Origin: Endozoicomonas sp965199185 | Lineage (GTDB): Bacteria; Pseudomonadota; Gammaproteobacteria; Pseudomonadales; Endozoicomonadaceae | Reading direction: 5' to 3' | Assembly: GCA_965199185.1 (NCBI GenBank) | Contig: CBDAQW010000005.1 | Span: forward strand, 123,073-187,072 | DNA: 64,000 nt | In this document: positions 24,167 through 32,905 of the stretch, one piece after another | Layout of the letters: each line of letters starts with the position of its first letter | Position numbering within the stretch: the first letter of the stretch is position 1 | Position numbers and translations under genes: made by a program | Notes under the pieces: generated by a model | Seen by the model: only the letters and a program-made list of their open reading frames with translations | Told to the model about the DNA's origin: nothing | The model's database searches: none

Positions 24167-24937
24167 ATGCTGCTTGTTGTTTCACCCGCAAAAACCCTTG
24201 ATTACGACACGCCAGCGGTCACTAATACCTACAGTCAACCCGATTTTCTTAATGAGTCTCAGCTATTGATTGACGACCTTCGCCAGTTAAGCCCGGCTCA
24301 AATCTCTAGCCTGATGAGTATCAGTGACAAACTCGGGCAACTGAATGCAGCCCGATTTGAAGCCTGGATCCAACCTTTTAATAAGGAAAATGCTAAACAA
24401 GCAGCACTCGCGTTCAAAGGTGATGTCTATACGGGGTTGGATGCAGAGAGCCTGACCGAAAAACAGTTTGATTTTGCTCAACAACACCTGCGCATTCTGT
24501 CTGGACTTTATGGGCTGCTAAGACCACTGGACTTAATGCAGGCTTACCGTTTGGAGATGGGAACCAAATTCGCCAACCAGCGAGGTAAAGACCTTTATGC
24601 CTTTTGGGGCGACTTGATTACTGAGAAACTGAATGATGAGATTGCCGTGCAGCAAGATAATATTCTGGTCAATCTGGCGTCTAACGAATACTTCAAATCC
24701 GTCAACAAGAAAAAGCTCAATGGCGAGATTATTACACCGGTATTTAAAGACTGGAAAGGCGACAAATACAAAATCGTCAGCTTCTACGCCAAAAAAGCCC
24801 GTGGTTTGATGTGCCGGTATGTGATCGATCACAACATCACACAGGTAGAAAAGCTGAAAGGGTTTGATGACGAAGGTTATGCCTACAACGAAGCCATGTC
24901 TTCCGACACTGAGTGGGTTTTCACCAGAGGTTCGTAG
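24167..24937 (+). CDS. yaaA: Peroxide stress resistance protein YaaA
   Basis: 256 residues starting MLLVVSPAKTLDYDTP, the signature of the YaaA/DUF328 family, with LYGLLRPLDLMQAYRLEMGT and NLASNEYFKSV also conserved. In E. coli YaaA lowers intracellular free iron during H2O2 stress and binds DNA. The TAG stop lies at 24935-24937, inside the first bases of a family B repeat, so the repeat forms the end of the gene. Functionally it pairs with the peroxiredoxin and bacterioferritin found earlier in the window. Confidence 0.92.
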   Translation: MLLVVSPAKTLDYDTPAVTNTYSQPDFLNESQLLIDDLRQLSPAQISSLMSISDKLGQLNAARFEAWIQPFNKENAKQAALAFKGDVYTGLDAESLTEKQFDFAQQHLRILSGLYGLLRPLDLMQAYRLEMGTKFANQRGKDLYAFWGDLITEKLNDEIAVQQDNILVNLASNEYFKSVNKKKLNGEIITPVFKDWKGDKYKIVSFYAKKARGLMCRYVIDHNITQVEKLKGFDDEGYAYNEAMSSDTEWVFTRGS

Positions 24938-25098
24938 GTCGGTTTCCACCCGAAGGGCAGAAGCGGACAATAAAGCCAACAATGCGCACAGATATAAACG
25001 TTACATTGCTTTGTATGAGGTTTGACGCTGTTTGGACGTTTCTTTGTTGGCTCTTGTGGCATCTGGGTATCCGCCCTTCGGGCAGATACCAACCTACA
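24933..25098. repeat. Palindromic repeat family B, copy 2
   Basis: About 166 bp with ends CGTAGGTCGGTTTCC and TACCAACCTAC in inverted orientation and the same inner AAGCCAACAA/TTGTTGGCT pair. It provides the yaaA stop codon and ends 7 bp from the stop of the converging fadL-like gene. Confidence 0.75.
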
Positions 25099-25104
25099 AT
25101 ATTC

Positions 25105-26376
25105 TTAGAAAATGTAGTTCATCTGCATACCCAGAATATGGGATTTGTTGTTGTATTTGCCCTGAACTTGACCAAACAAACTATCGGTAAGATTTTCTGG
25201 CTTGCTATGTTTGCTTTCATCAATTGATGCACTTTGAAGCCTTACATAAGCATAAGAAAAATCAATGCTCATATTCTCTGATGCTTTGAGATTAGCACCT
25301 AGAGTCAACCAATTACGGTTAGCGTCTGGTGCCCGAACAGTTCTTGTTTGATTATCTACAGGAGACTGGTCAAACATATAACCGGCACGAAGCAGCCAGG
25401 ATTGATTCAGCTGGTATGACGTTCCGAGAGACAGTGCCCAGGTGTTTTTCCAGTTCATTGGTACATAGTTTCGAGATTGACCTGATGAGTTGATTACATT
25501 CAATTCTTTAAATCGACTCCAGCGAGTCCAGGTCGCATCGGCCATTAGCGTCCACTGGTCATCCAGTTTGTGAGTAGCACTGAACATCAGCTTTTCTGGC
25601 ATTGTGATATTCAGATGAATATCGTCAGGTTTTCCACTTTGCGTGGTCGTTAGGTCTCCCTTCAGTTCAAAGTCCAACTTTGAATGATAAGCCAGCCCCA
25701 GAGTTGTTGCATCATTAACATTCCAGACCGTTCCGATATTCCAGGCAACAATGGTGTCATCACCTTCCATTTTTGCATCTGTATCCTGACCAACCCCACG
25801 AAATGGCTTGCTAGTCAACTCACCTTTAACATGAGAAGCAATCAAACCAAAACCAACCGAAAAATCATCGGTAAACTTGTAAGCTGTAGTCCCCTGCAAG
25901 TTGACAACTTCAACCAAGGTTTTATCGGCAAGCCATACACCTGCCCAATCATCTGCATAATCAAGATGAATACCAAAAGGAGCATAACCCGCTAGGCCAA
26001 AACTGAGTTTCTCATCAATGGGCATACTGAAGTAGCCAAAAGGAACAAGAGATGTTTGTTGGAAATTATCTGTCTTGCCTTCTACATCCCCTCCTGGTAG
26101 GCCAGTTCCATTTCTTCTACCCTCAAACTTCCCCCCTTCCAAAATAACATCCGCCCCCACAGAAACCTGAGTACCTTCGACGAAGCTGATACCCGCCGGG
26201 TTAGAGGAAGCAATAGATGCATCGATAGCATTAGATGCACGACCGGCAAAACCAGTACCAAGATAACTGGCTGACTGTTCATTAATACCGTAACCGGCAG
26301 CGTTAACGAGGGAGGCCTGGGAAGCGATGGCGATAGCAGAGGCGAGGAGAGTCTTGCGATTGAGTAGAAACTTCAT
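25105..26376 (-). CDS. FadL/OmpP1 family outer-membrane transporter
   Basis: 423 residues from the ATG at 26376, which has AAGGA 8 bp upstream and gives a normal signal peptide cut after SLVNA. The mature N-terminus AGYGINEQSASYLGTGFAGRAS fits the FadL hatch with its NPA-like motif SSNPAGISFV. The remainder shows alternating beta-strand patterns, and the protein ends in F (MQMNYIF), as outer-membrane barrels do. FadL proteins admit long-chain fatty acids or other hydrophobic compounds. No fad enzymes are adjacent. Confidence 0.9.
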   Translation of the reverse strand: MKFLLNRKTLLASAIAIASQASLVNAAGYGINEQSASYLGTGFAGRASNAIDASIASSNPAGISFVEGTQVSVGADVILEGGKFEGRRNGTGLPGGDVEGKTDNFQQTSLVPFGYFSMPIDEKLSFGLAGYAPFGIHLDYADDWAGVWLADKTLVEVVNLQGTTAYKFTDDFSVGFGLIASHVKGELTSKPFRGVGQDTDAKMEGDDTIVAWNIGTVWNVNDATTLGLAYHSKLDFELKGDLTTTQSGKPDDIHLNITMPEKLMFSATHKLDDQWTLMADATWTRWSRFKELNVINSSGQSRNYVPMNWKNTWALSLGTSYQLNQSWLLRAGYMFDQSPVDNQTRTVRAPDANRNWLTLGANLKASENMSIDFSYAYVRLQSASIDESKHSKPENLTDSLFGQVQGKYNNKSHILGMQMNYIF

Positions 26377-26554
26377 AATTCTAATCCTTATATATCTGGT
26401 CGTTGGCATAACCAGTGAAAACACGCCCAGAGACGTACATGCGAGGGTTTGCGGATACTATGTTTTTATTTTGTACAGGTCTATTATTTTTTTGTATCTA
26501 AGGTTTCAATCTAAACCTTAGATGAGTATTCGATTAGATGAGTATTTGATTAGC

Positions 26555-27157
26555 TTATCGCACAATAAATTTGGGTAAGGACAACCCTTTGTAGACCGAT
26601 AGAAGGCGCATAAACAATACGGCAATTGTCGTGATAACGGCGGTTATTTCATCACCTAAATAGCCGTCCAGTGTCACATAAATCAAGCCACCTGCCAGGG
26701 CAGCGCCGGCATAAATTTCTTTTCGCAGTAGGGTGGGCACGTCATCAGCCAGCACGTCGCGAATCACACCACCACCACAGCCGGTAAGCACCCCCATCAT
26801 GATGGCGATCACGGGCTCAACACTAAAACTCAATGCTTTACTGACGCCAATCACCACGAACACAGCCAAACCTAATGCATCAAGCACTTGCATAGGCCAT
26901 TCCAGTTTCTGGTTCATTTCTCGCAGCAAAATACTCAGTGCGGTAGCGGCAATAATCATCATGACGTAGAGCGTATCCTCAATCCAAAACACGGGAATAC
27001 TGCCCAACAACACATCCCTAATCGTGCCGCCACCCGCCGCCGTAACAAAGGCAAGCACCATTGCACCAAAGATATCCATCTCTTTACGGCAGGCGAGCCA
27101 GGCACCACTGATGGCAAAAACGACGGTACCCAACAAATCAAGGCTATATAACAACAT
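26555..27157 (-). CDS. TRIC/YicG (UPF0126) family membrane protein
   Basis: 200 residues with seven predicted transmembrane segments in two repeats. Each repeat carries the family motif: FVTAAGGGTIRDVLLG and VLTGCGGGVIRDVLADDVP. Bacterial homologues are trimeric intracellular cation channel-like proteins, with some suggested to move glycine. Single gene between the FadL gene and the ABC ATPase. Confidence 0.9.
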   Translation of the reverse strand: MLLYSLDLLGTVVFAISGAWLACRKEMDIFGAMVLAFVTAAGGGTIRDVLLGSIPVFWIEDTLYVMMIIAATALSILLREMNQKLEWPMQVLDALGLAVFVVIGVSKALSFSVEPVIAIMMGVLTGCGGGVIRDVLADDVPTLLRKEIYAGAALAGGLIYVTLDGYLGDEITAVITTIAVLFMRLLSVYKGLSLPKFIVR

Positions 27158-27285
27158 TCTGGCAGGAAAACACTGGATGAATAACAGAGATATCTATTAG
27201 ATTCTATTCACATATCTAATAGCAAGACATTATCGCATAACGTTCTGAACGCAAAAAAATCGCTATTTTGTCAGCACTGCATGCT

Positions 27286-27340
27286 GATTGTTGGCTCTTG
27301 TGCCCTATGGGTATCTGCCTTCGGCGGAAACCGACCTGCC
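27286..27340. repeat. Palindromic repeat family B, partial copy
   Basis: About 55 bp matching the right half of the family (ATTGTTGGCTCTTGTGCCCT to GGCGGAAACCGACCTGCC). The left half is missing. Lies between the TRIC-type gene and the aapP stop. Confidence 0.6.
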
Positions 27341-27385
27341 AACTCTGGGAGAAAACAACCAACGACGGGCTTAGCGAGTGAGCTC

Positions 27386-28204
27386 TCAATGACTCAAAAC
27401 CTGCCCCAGAAATTTCTTAGTCCGACCCGATTGCGGATTATTAAAGAATGTCTCAGGCGACGCCTGTTCAATAATCTGACCTTCATCCATAAAGATAACC
27501 CGGTCAGCTACGGTTCGTGCAAAGCCCATTTCATGGGTGACACACAGCATGGTCATACCCTCATTAGCCAGTTCGACCATGACATCCAGCACTTCTTTGA
27601 TCATCTCCGGGTCAAGCGCCGAGGTGGGTTCATCAAACAGCATGACTTCCGGGTTCATGCACAGGCTTCTGGCTATCGCCACTCGCTGCTGTTGACCACC
27701 CGATAACTGCCCCGGGTATTTATTGGCCTGATCAGGAATACGTACTCTTTCAAGATATTCCATCGCCAGCTTTTCAGCGGCTTTTCTGGATTGCCCACGA
27801 ACCCAGATCGGTGCCAGTGTGCAGTTCTCAAGAATGGTCAGGTGTGGAAACAGATTAAACTGCTGAAACACCATCCCAACTTCCCGCCGAACGGTTTCAA
27901 TATTTTTCAGGTCGTTGGTTAATTGTGTACCATCCACCATAATCTTGCCTTGCTGATGCTCTTCAAGGCAGTTAATGCAGCGAATGAGAGTCGATTTGCC
28001 AGACCCGGACGGCCCGCAGATAACAATCTTCTCACCTCTACGTACCTTCAGATTAATATCCCGCAGAACATGAAACTGACCATACCATTTGTTCAGACCG
28101 GTAATGTCAATGATAGTTTCCTGAGAAAAACCCTTGACCATTTGCTTTTCAATCACTGCTTGTTGCCCTGCTTCAGCACGGGTATCTTCTACTACATCGC
28201 TCAT
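27386..28204 (-). CDS. aapP: Polar amino-acid ABC transporter ATP-binding protein (AapP/GlnQ type)
   Basis: 272 residues. It has Walker A GPSGSGKST, Q-loop VFQQFNLFPHLT, signature LSGGQQQRVAIARSL, Walker B VMLFDEP and switch His in VTHEMGFA. The N-terminal ~35 residues are acidic and variable. ATG 28204 has AAGGGC upstream. In related operons (aapJQMP) it energises permeases AapQ/AapM fed by AapJ. Here those genes are reduced to the remnant at 28207-28369, so this ATPase has no local partner and may be non-functional in transport or serve another permease. Confidence 0.88.
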   Translation of the reverse strand: MSDVVEDTRAEAGQQAVIEKQMVKGFSQETIIDITGLNKWYGQFHVLRDINLKVRRGEKIVICGPSGSGKSTLIRCINCLEEHQQGKIMVDGTQLTNDLKNIETVRREVGMVFQQFNLFPHLTILENCTLAPIWVRGQSRKAAEKLAMEYLERVRIPDQANKYPGQLSGGQQQRVAIARSLCMNPEVMLFDEPTSALDPEMIKEVLDVMVELANEGMTMLCVTHEMGFARTVADRVIFMDEGQIIEQASPETFFNNPQSGRTKKFLGQVLSH

Positions 28205-28206
28205 GG

Positions 28207-28369
28207 TCAATGCCCTTGCTTTAATTGTCTTTCCAGCTGTTGGTTGTAATGCGACATGCTAAAACAAAAAATCCAAAATACCAGCCCGGCAAACAGATAA
28301 CCACTTCAATATCGATGCAGGCAGGGTAAATGCGCCAAGCAGAGCTATGGTTTTCAACTTATTGGTCAT
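28207..28369 (-). pseudogene. Deletion scar of aapJ-aapQ-aapM (amino-acid ABC transporter)
   Basis: Read on the minus strand, an ATG at 28369 begins MTNKLKTIALLGAFTLPASI, a signal-peptide-like N-terminus as in periplasmic amino-acid binding proteins. It then runs, out of frame, into a permease tail. From 28302 the frame GYLFAGLVFWIFCFSMSHYN, continuing to QQLERQLKQGH and a stop at 28207, is the characteristic C-terminus of AapM-type permeases. The aapP start follows 2 bp later. The simplest reading is one large deletion joining the start of aapJ to the end of aapM. Confidence 0.7.
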
Positions 28370-28505
28370 AAAGAAGCCACCTTGATTATTATTTTAATGA
28401 GTGAGAGGCGTTAGGAGTTTCAACCTTACCTGTAAAATTATGTGTCAGACAAAAATCATTCTTTTGAGAGTTGATGCTTTTACAACCCGATTAAATCCTG
28501 TTTTT

Positions 28506-28688
28506 TACGTCATGTGTGACTTTTATCTTGTTGGTTGCCGATCCATGGCTTGTGGGTTCTGTACAGTCCCTGTACAGAATGATGGCTCGTAGAGGGTTTG
28601 TGCTCACTCTGCTGTCATCCCGTACAGGGACTGTACGGGATCCATGGGCATGGATAGCCATATTGAAGTTAAAAGTCACACACCGGGT
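28506..28688. repeat. MITE-like palindromic element, family A copy 3
   Basis: About 180 bp with inner sequence like copy 1 (ATGTGTGACTTTTATCTTGTTGGTTGCC to AAAAGTCACACACCGGGTT is its span). The left tip is altered (TACGTC). T tracts flank both ends, so a target duplication cannot be resolved. It lies between the transporter remnant and folE. Confidence 0.8.
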
Positions 28689-28870
28689 TTTTTTATAAAA
28701 TTTAAGTAAAAACACCTACAACTCAGTGAGCTAGAATTCAGTAAATCTCGCAAAGCTATTTCACTTTAATGACAAAAAAATTAAGAAAACCCCACTACAG
28801 CATCCTCATTCATTCCAATAACCCTGTGTTACAATTCAGTTTTGCCAACCCCTGAGTGATTACTGTTCAG

Positions 28871-29425
28871 ATGAGCCACACATTAAGCGAACATTACAAA
28901 GCCATTATTGAATCGGTCGGAGAAGATATTCATCGTGATGGATTGATCGGTACACCCGAACGAGCCGCCAAAGCCATGCAATATCTCACCCGGGGTTACA
29001 CTCAGGATCTGGACGAAGTGGTCAACAGCGCTATTTTCGAATCCGATATCAGTGAGATGGTGGTGGTTAAGGATATTGAACTCTACTCACTTTGCGAGCA
29101 TCACATGCTGCCTTTTATTGGCAAGTGTCACATTGGCTACTTGCCAGATGGCAAAGTACTGGGGCTGTCCAAATTTGCCCGGATTGTCGATATGTTCGCC
29201 CGCCGCCTGCAGATTCAGGAAAACATGACCAGGCAGATCGCCGACAGCATTATGAAAGTCACCAATGCCAAGGGCGTTGCCGTGGTGATTGAAGCAAAGC
29301 ATATGTGTATGATGATGCGAGGAGTAGAGAAACAAAACTCATCCATGACTTCTTCTGTGATGCTCGGCATGATGCGTGATCGACAATCCACCAGAGAAGA
29401 GTTTTTGCAGTTCATCAGAAACTGA
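28871..29425 (+). CDS. folE: GTP cyclohydrolase I
   Basis: 184 residues from ATG 28871, close to Pseudomonas-type FolE length. It makes 7,8-dihydroneopterin triphosphate, the first step of folate and queuosine synthesis. Zinc ligands are in SLCEHHMLPF and the Cys of KHMCMMMRGVEKQNS. GKCHIGYLP and LSKFARIVDMFARRLQIQE are the expected core motifs. An upstream in-frame GTG at 28856 is less likely. Confidence 0.94.
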   Translation: MSHTLSEHYKAIIESVGEDIHRDGLIGTPERAAKAMQYLTRGYTQDLDEVVNSAIFESDISEMVVVKDIELYSLCEHHMLPFIGKCHIGYLPDGKVLGLSKFARIVDMFARRLQIQENMTRQIADSIMKVTNAKGVAVVIEAKHMCMMMRGVEKQNSSMTSSVMLGMMRDRQSTREEFLQFIRN

Positions 29426-29445
29426 TCACATACCGCCACTTTCCT

Positions 29446-29481
29446 AACCAGGCCCGGAGTCTTACTTCGAACCTGGTTTTA
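29446..29481 (+). terminator. Possible terminator after folE
   Basis: AACCAGG / CCTGGTT with a 19-nt loop followed by TTAAT. It lies just before the stop of the converging gene. Confidence 0.4.
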
Positions 29482-29493
29482 ATGGCTATTGGA

Positions 29494-31686
29494 TTATTGA
29501 AGAAATGACTGAACGCCTGCACTTCCCGGAATAACTACAGGTGGGTTCAGGATGTCTACAAGCAAAGCCGGCTCACCTGGCATTGTGGCAGCAAGCGGAT
29601 GATCATCTTCTCCCAGCGTATCATTTTTATGGGTGGCATCTGCTGAAGCAGATCGGCTCGGTGACGGCGCAACGGATAATGAATTGAACAATTCTGCTAC
29701 TTCAAGGTCGGAGTCCCCATGGAAAGAGTCAGAAGACGATAAATCCGAAGATTCGTATCTTTCATAACGACCAGTGCGGAAAGTCCAGCGTATACCATTC
29801 TCTGAATAGCTGATTTCAAGCAGACTATCGTCTTCTTCATACACTTTGATAATGAGGGTTCGAATAAGCCCTTGAGTATTGAATGTATTAACACGGAAGT
29901 TATTCTCTTCAATATCATACACGACACTGTGTTTATAGCCTTCGCCATTCAGGATAACATCGGGAGGTAACTGAGGGGCGTAGAGTCTACCGAACTCTTC
30001 TGACATTACTATCTCTTGCTGACCCAGCTGATTTTGCAATAACAGCTCTTCAAAAATTATCATGATATTGTTTTTATCTGAAATGCGTTCTTGAGCGCCT
30101 TCTACACCGGAAGTCATTATGAGCTCTATTGGGTCTGAGGCATCTAGAAGGTCATCAATACTAACCTCAGAACCAGGAGGTAATGTATTTTCACTCACGG
30201 ATGCTTCTGCCTTCTGCGTATCCGCCTCGCTTAAAAATACTTCCCTTTGATCAAGCAGGATTCGGACATTTTCAGGAACATCTTCCTGATCATCAAACTG
30301 CCAGTGACTTGAAAATGTGATACCGCGTTCAGTGACTTGCCGTTTTCGAATCGACAACAGACGTACTGTACGTTCATTTTGATCTGCGCCTTCATCTATG
30401 AATGTAACCTCACCGGAATAACTGGAGAAAGGCTCTGAACCTTCATCATCAATTACCCTGAAGGGTGATGTTTTGATATCTCCCGTTTCAGCAGCGGGTT
30501 CAACCTCTGAATCACTCGATATGCTTGATGAGCCCCCAACACCCGCAAGCCTCGTCTTTGCTGTCACAAACGCATTGGTAGCACTAAGGTCAGTAACAGA
30601 AGTACGGCGAGTCATCGGCAACGGCGATTCTGGTTTATCCGTTACCTCATCAAGCTCTAATACATCGCTCACGTCATTGCCGGAATCTGAGCTTGTAATT
30701 GTATACCGGGGATTTTTCTCAGTATTTCTTCGCTGCTTATAAAGAGCATCATGCAAGGCACTGTCATCACCACTTTCAGCCAGTTCCGAATGACTTTCGG
30801 TGCGCTCGTTTAAAAAACTAAATTCATCCGAAGCGTCGTCAGATGCTGAGTCCCACATAGCCGAATACCGTGTAAGCCAGAAAGACCAGACTAATTTGTC
30901 CTCCGTATAGCTTATTTCCAAAGTACTCTGATCTTCTTCCAAGATTCTGGCAATGATCGATCGAACAAGTACGTCATCAAGAAACGTTTTAACCAAGACT
31001 TTATTGTCACCAGGCATACAGCTTACAACGTGTCTATAACCTTCACCATTCAGGAAAACACCGGGAGGTAGATTGCTTGTAAAAAGCACGGTGTACTCTC
31101 TTTTTACTGCTACTGATGCCTCCGGATTATGTTGTGTATTTATGACTGACTCGAAGACACCCATAAAATCATTGTCAACATCGATGGGTTCTGGGTCACC
31201 ATCACTGCCTACACTCATGGTAATATCTTTTGAGTCCAGTGCTCCTTTCTGAAATATGTTTACTGATCTGGTATCCAGCTGGTTTCTGACCGTGTCAGGA
31301 ATGGTGTCAATGTCTTCAAACGTCCACTTAGTCGACTCTGTCGAACTTTGTTCATCTTGTAGAGCCCTTTCATGCAAGAAAAGCTTTACTGTACGTATAG
31401 CCCGGGTTTCATCAGTAAAAGCAACCTGACCTTGATAATAGATTTTCTCGTCTATTGTGCTTTTATCTAAGCTTGACTTGTCAGAAGACGCTTCGATATC
31501 GCCAGCCTGAGAGACAAATTCAGGTACTTCAGAATTCGCTTCATTTACACTCCCAACCTTACCCTCAGACCCTTCATTGGAGCTTGCCCCTCCTGATGGT
31601 TGTGGATCACCACCATAAACAGAAAAAGACAATATCAATAACAACAAACATCTTGCTGGCCATAAGAATAATTTCGCTGAAAGCAT
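29494..31686 (-). CDS. Large secreted acidic protein with a duplicated domain, function unknown
   Basis: 730 residues from ATG 31686 (GGAG seven bp upstream). Signal peptide at about 1-26 (LLLLILSFSVYGG). Two related domains, about 83-275 and 422-644, share a series of motifs: YYQGQVAFTDE / SSYSGEVTFIDE, WTFEDIDTIPDTVRNQLD / WQFDDQEDVPENVRILLD, LPPGVFLNGEGYRH / LPPDVILNGEGYKH and LEISYTEDKLVWSF / LEISYSENGIRWTF. The linker (280-415) and C-terminus are Ser/Asp/Glu-rich and probably disordered. No known family recognised; the beta-rich pattern suggests a secreted binding or structural protein. Base use does not obviously differ from its neighbours. Confidence 0.75.
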   Translation of the reverse strand: MLSAKLFLWPARCLLLLILSFSVYGGDPQPSGGASSNEGSEGKVGSVNEANSEVPEFVSQAGDIEASSDKSSLDKSTIDEKIYYQGQVAFTDETRAIRTVKLFLHERALQDEQSSTESTKWTFEDIDTIPDTVRNQLDTRSVNIFQKGALDSKDITMSVGSDGDPEPIDVDNDFMGVFESVINTQHNPEASVAVKREYTVLFTSNLPPGVFLNGEGYRHVVSCMPGDNKVLVKTFLDDVLVRSIIARILEEDQSTLEISYTEDKLVWSFWLTRYSAMWDSASDDASDEFSFLNERTESHSELAESGDDSALHDALYKQRRNTEKNPRYTITSSDSGNDVSDVLELDEVTDKPESPLPMTRRTSVTDLSATNAFVTAKTRLAGVGGSSSISSDSEVEPAAETGDIKTSPFRVIDDEGSEPFSSYSGEVTFIDEGADQNERTVRLLSIRKRQVTERGITFSSHWQFDDQEDVPENVRILLDQREVFLSEADTQKAEASVSENTLPPGSEVSIDDLLDASDPIELIMTSGVEGAQERISDKNNIMIIFEELLLQNQLGQQEIVMSEEFGRLYAPQLPPDVILNGEGYKHSVVYDIEENNFRVNTFNTQGLIRTLIIKVYEEDDSLLEISYSENGIRWTFRTGRYERYESSDLSSSDSFHGDSDLEVAELFNSLSVAPSPSRSASADATHKNDTLGEDDHPLAATMPGEPALLVDILNPPVVIPGSAGVQSFLQ

Positions 31687-31828
31687 CACGTTTCTCCGTC
31701 ACGAGAGGGTCATTGTGATTGAAAACATAAGATAGAGGCTGCAAGTATAGGCAACAATGGCCATATAAAAATGACGTCGAATAGATCGAAATGGAGTAAG
31801 GGAGATTTTTTATGGTGAAAATAAGATG

Positions 31829-31852
31829 CCTGCCCGAATTTTCTCAGGCAGG
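31829..31852 (-). terminator. Possible terminator after tdh
   Basis: Minus-strand stem CCTGCC / GGCAGG with a 12-nt loop followed by a weak T-rich stretch, 12 bp beyond the tdh stop. Confidence 0.4.
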
Positions 31853-31863
31853 GTAGTTAAAGA

Positions 31864-32889
31864 TCAATTCCAGTCCAGAATCACTTTGCCGGATTGACCG
31901 GAATTCATGATTTCAAACCCCTCTTCAAACTTTTCCACTGGCATGCTGTGAGTAATCACCGGAGAGATATCCAGGCCGGATTGCAGCATACTGGTCATCT
32001 TGTACCAAGTTTCATACATTTCGCGACCGTAAACGCCTTTAATGACCAGACCTTTAAAGATGACCTGGTTCCAGTCAATAGTAGTGTCGCTTGAGGGAAT
32101 CCCCAGCAGGGATATTTTTCCGCCGTGATTCATATTCTCCAGCATCTGCTGGAATGCACGACCATTGCCAGACATTTCCAGACCTACGTCAAAACCTTCT
32201 ACCATGTTCAGCTCTTTCATAACGTCTTTAAGATCTGACGTGGCAACATTGACAGCACGGGTCGCCCCCATTTTGCGAGCCAATTCAAGGCGGTATTCAT
32301 TGACATCGGTAATGACTATATTTCGAGCACCTACATGACGACAAATAGCTGCCGCCATGATACCGATAGGACCTGCCCCGGTAATCAGAACATCTTCACC
32401 CACCAGATCAAATGACAAGGCGGTGTGTACTGCATTACCAAAAGGATCAAATATCGAGGCGAGATCATCACTGATATCATCAGGAATCGGAAACGCGTTG
32501 ACTGCAGGAATACAGAGATATTCTGCAAATGCACCTTCGCGGTTAACGCCTACACCAACGGTAAAGTTGCATAGGTGACGACGACCGGCACGACAGTTAC
32601 GGCAGTGTCCACAGGTAATATGCCCTTCACCGGAAACACGCTGACCAATGTCAAAACCACGAACACCTTCGCCCATTTCAACGATTTCACCAATGAATTC
32701 ATGCCCTACGTGCATACCAACAGGAATGGTTTTCTGTGACCACTCATCCCAGTTGTAGATATGGATATCGGTGCCACAAATCGCGGTTTTGCGAATTTTG
32801 ATCAGAACATCATTATGACCAACCTCCGGCATCGGTCGGTTAACCATCCAGATGCCTTTTTCTGCTCGGCTTTTTGCCAGTGTCTTCAT
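31864..32889 (-). CDS. tdh: L-threonine 3-dehydrogenase
   Basis: 341 residues, the same as E. coli Tdh. A zinc-dependent medium-chain dehydrogenase that oxidises threonine to 2-amino-3-ketobutyrate with NAD. The catalytic zinc site ICGTDIHIYNWDEW and GHEFIG, the structural zinc Cys set CGHCRNCRAGRRHLC, and the Rossmann ITGAGPIGIMAAAI are clear. ATG 32889 aligns with the E. coli start (MKTLAKSRAEKGIWM). It begins 16 bp after kbl, forming the kbl-tdh threonine-catabolic operon. Confidence 0.96.
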   Translation of the reverse strand: MKTLAKSRAEKGIWMVNRPMPEVGHNDVLIKIRKTAICGTDIHIYNWDEWSQKTIPVGMHVGHEFIGEIVEMGEGVRGFDIGQRVSGEGHITCGHCRNCRAGRRHLCNFTVGVGVNREGAFAEYLCIPAVNAFPIPDDISDDLASIFDPFGNAVHTALSFDLVGEDVLITGAGPIGIMAAAICRHVGARNIVITDVNEYRLELARKMGATRAVNVATSDLKDVMKELNMVEGFDVGLEMSGNGRAFQQMLENMNHGGKISLLGIPSSDTTIDWNQVIFKGLVIKGVYGREMYETWYKMTSMLQSGLDISPVITHSMPVEKFEEGFEIMNSGQSGKVILDWN

Positions 32890-32905
32890 GATTTCAGTAC
32901 TCATA

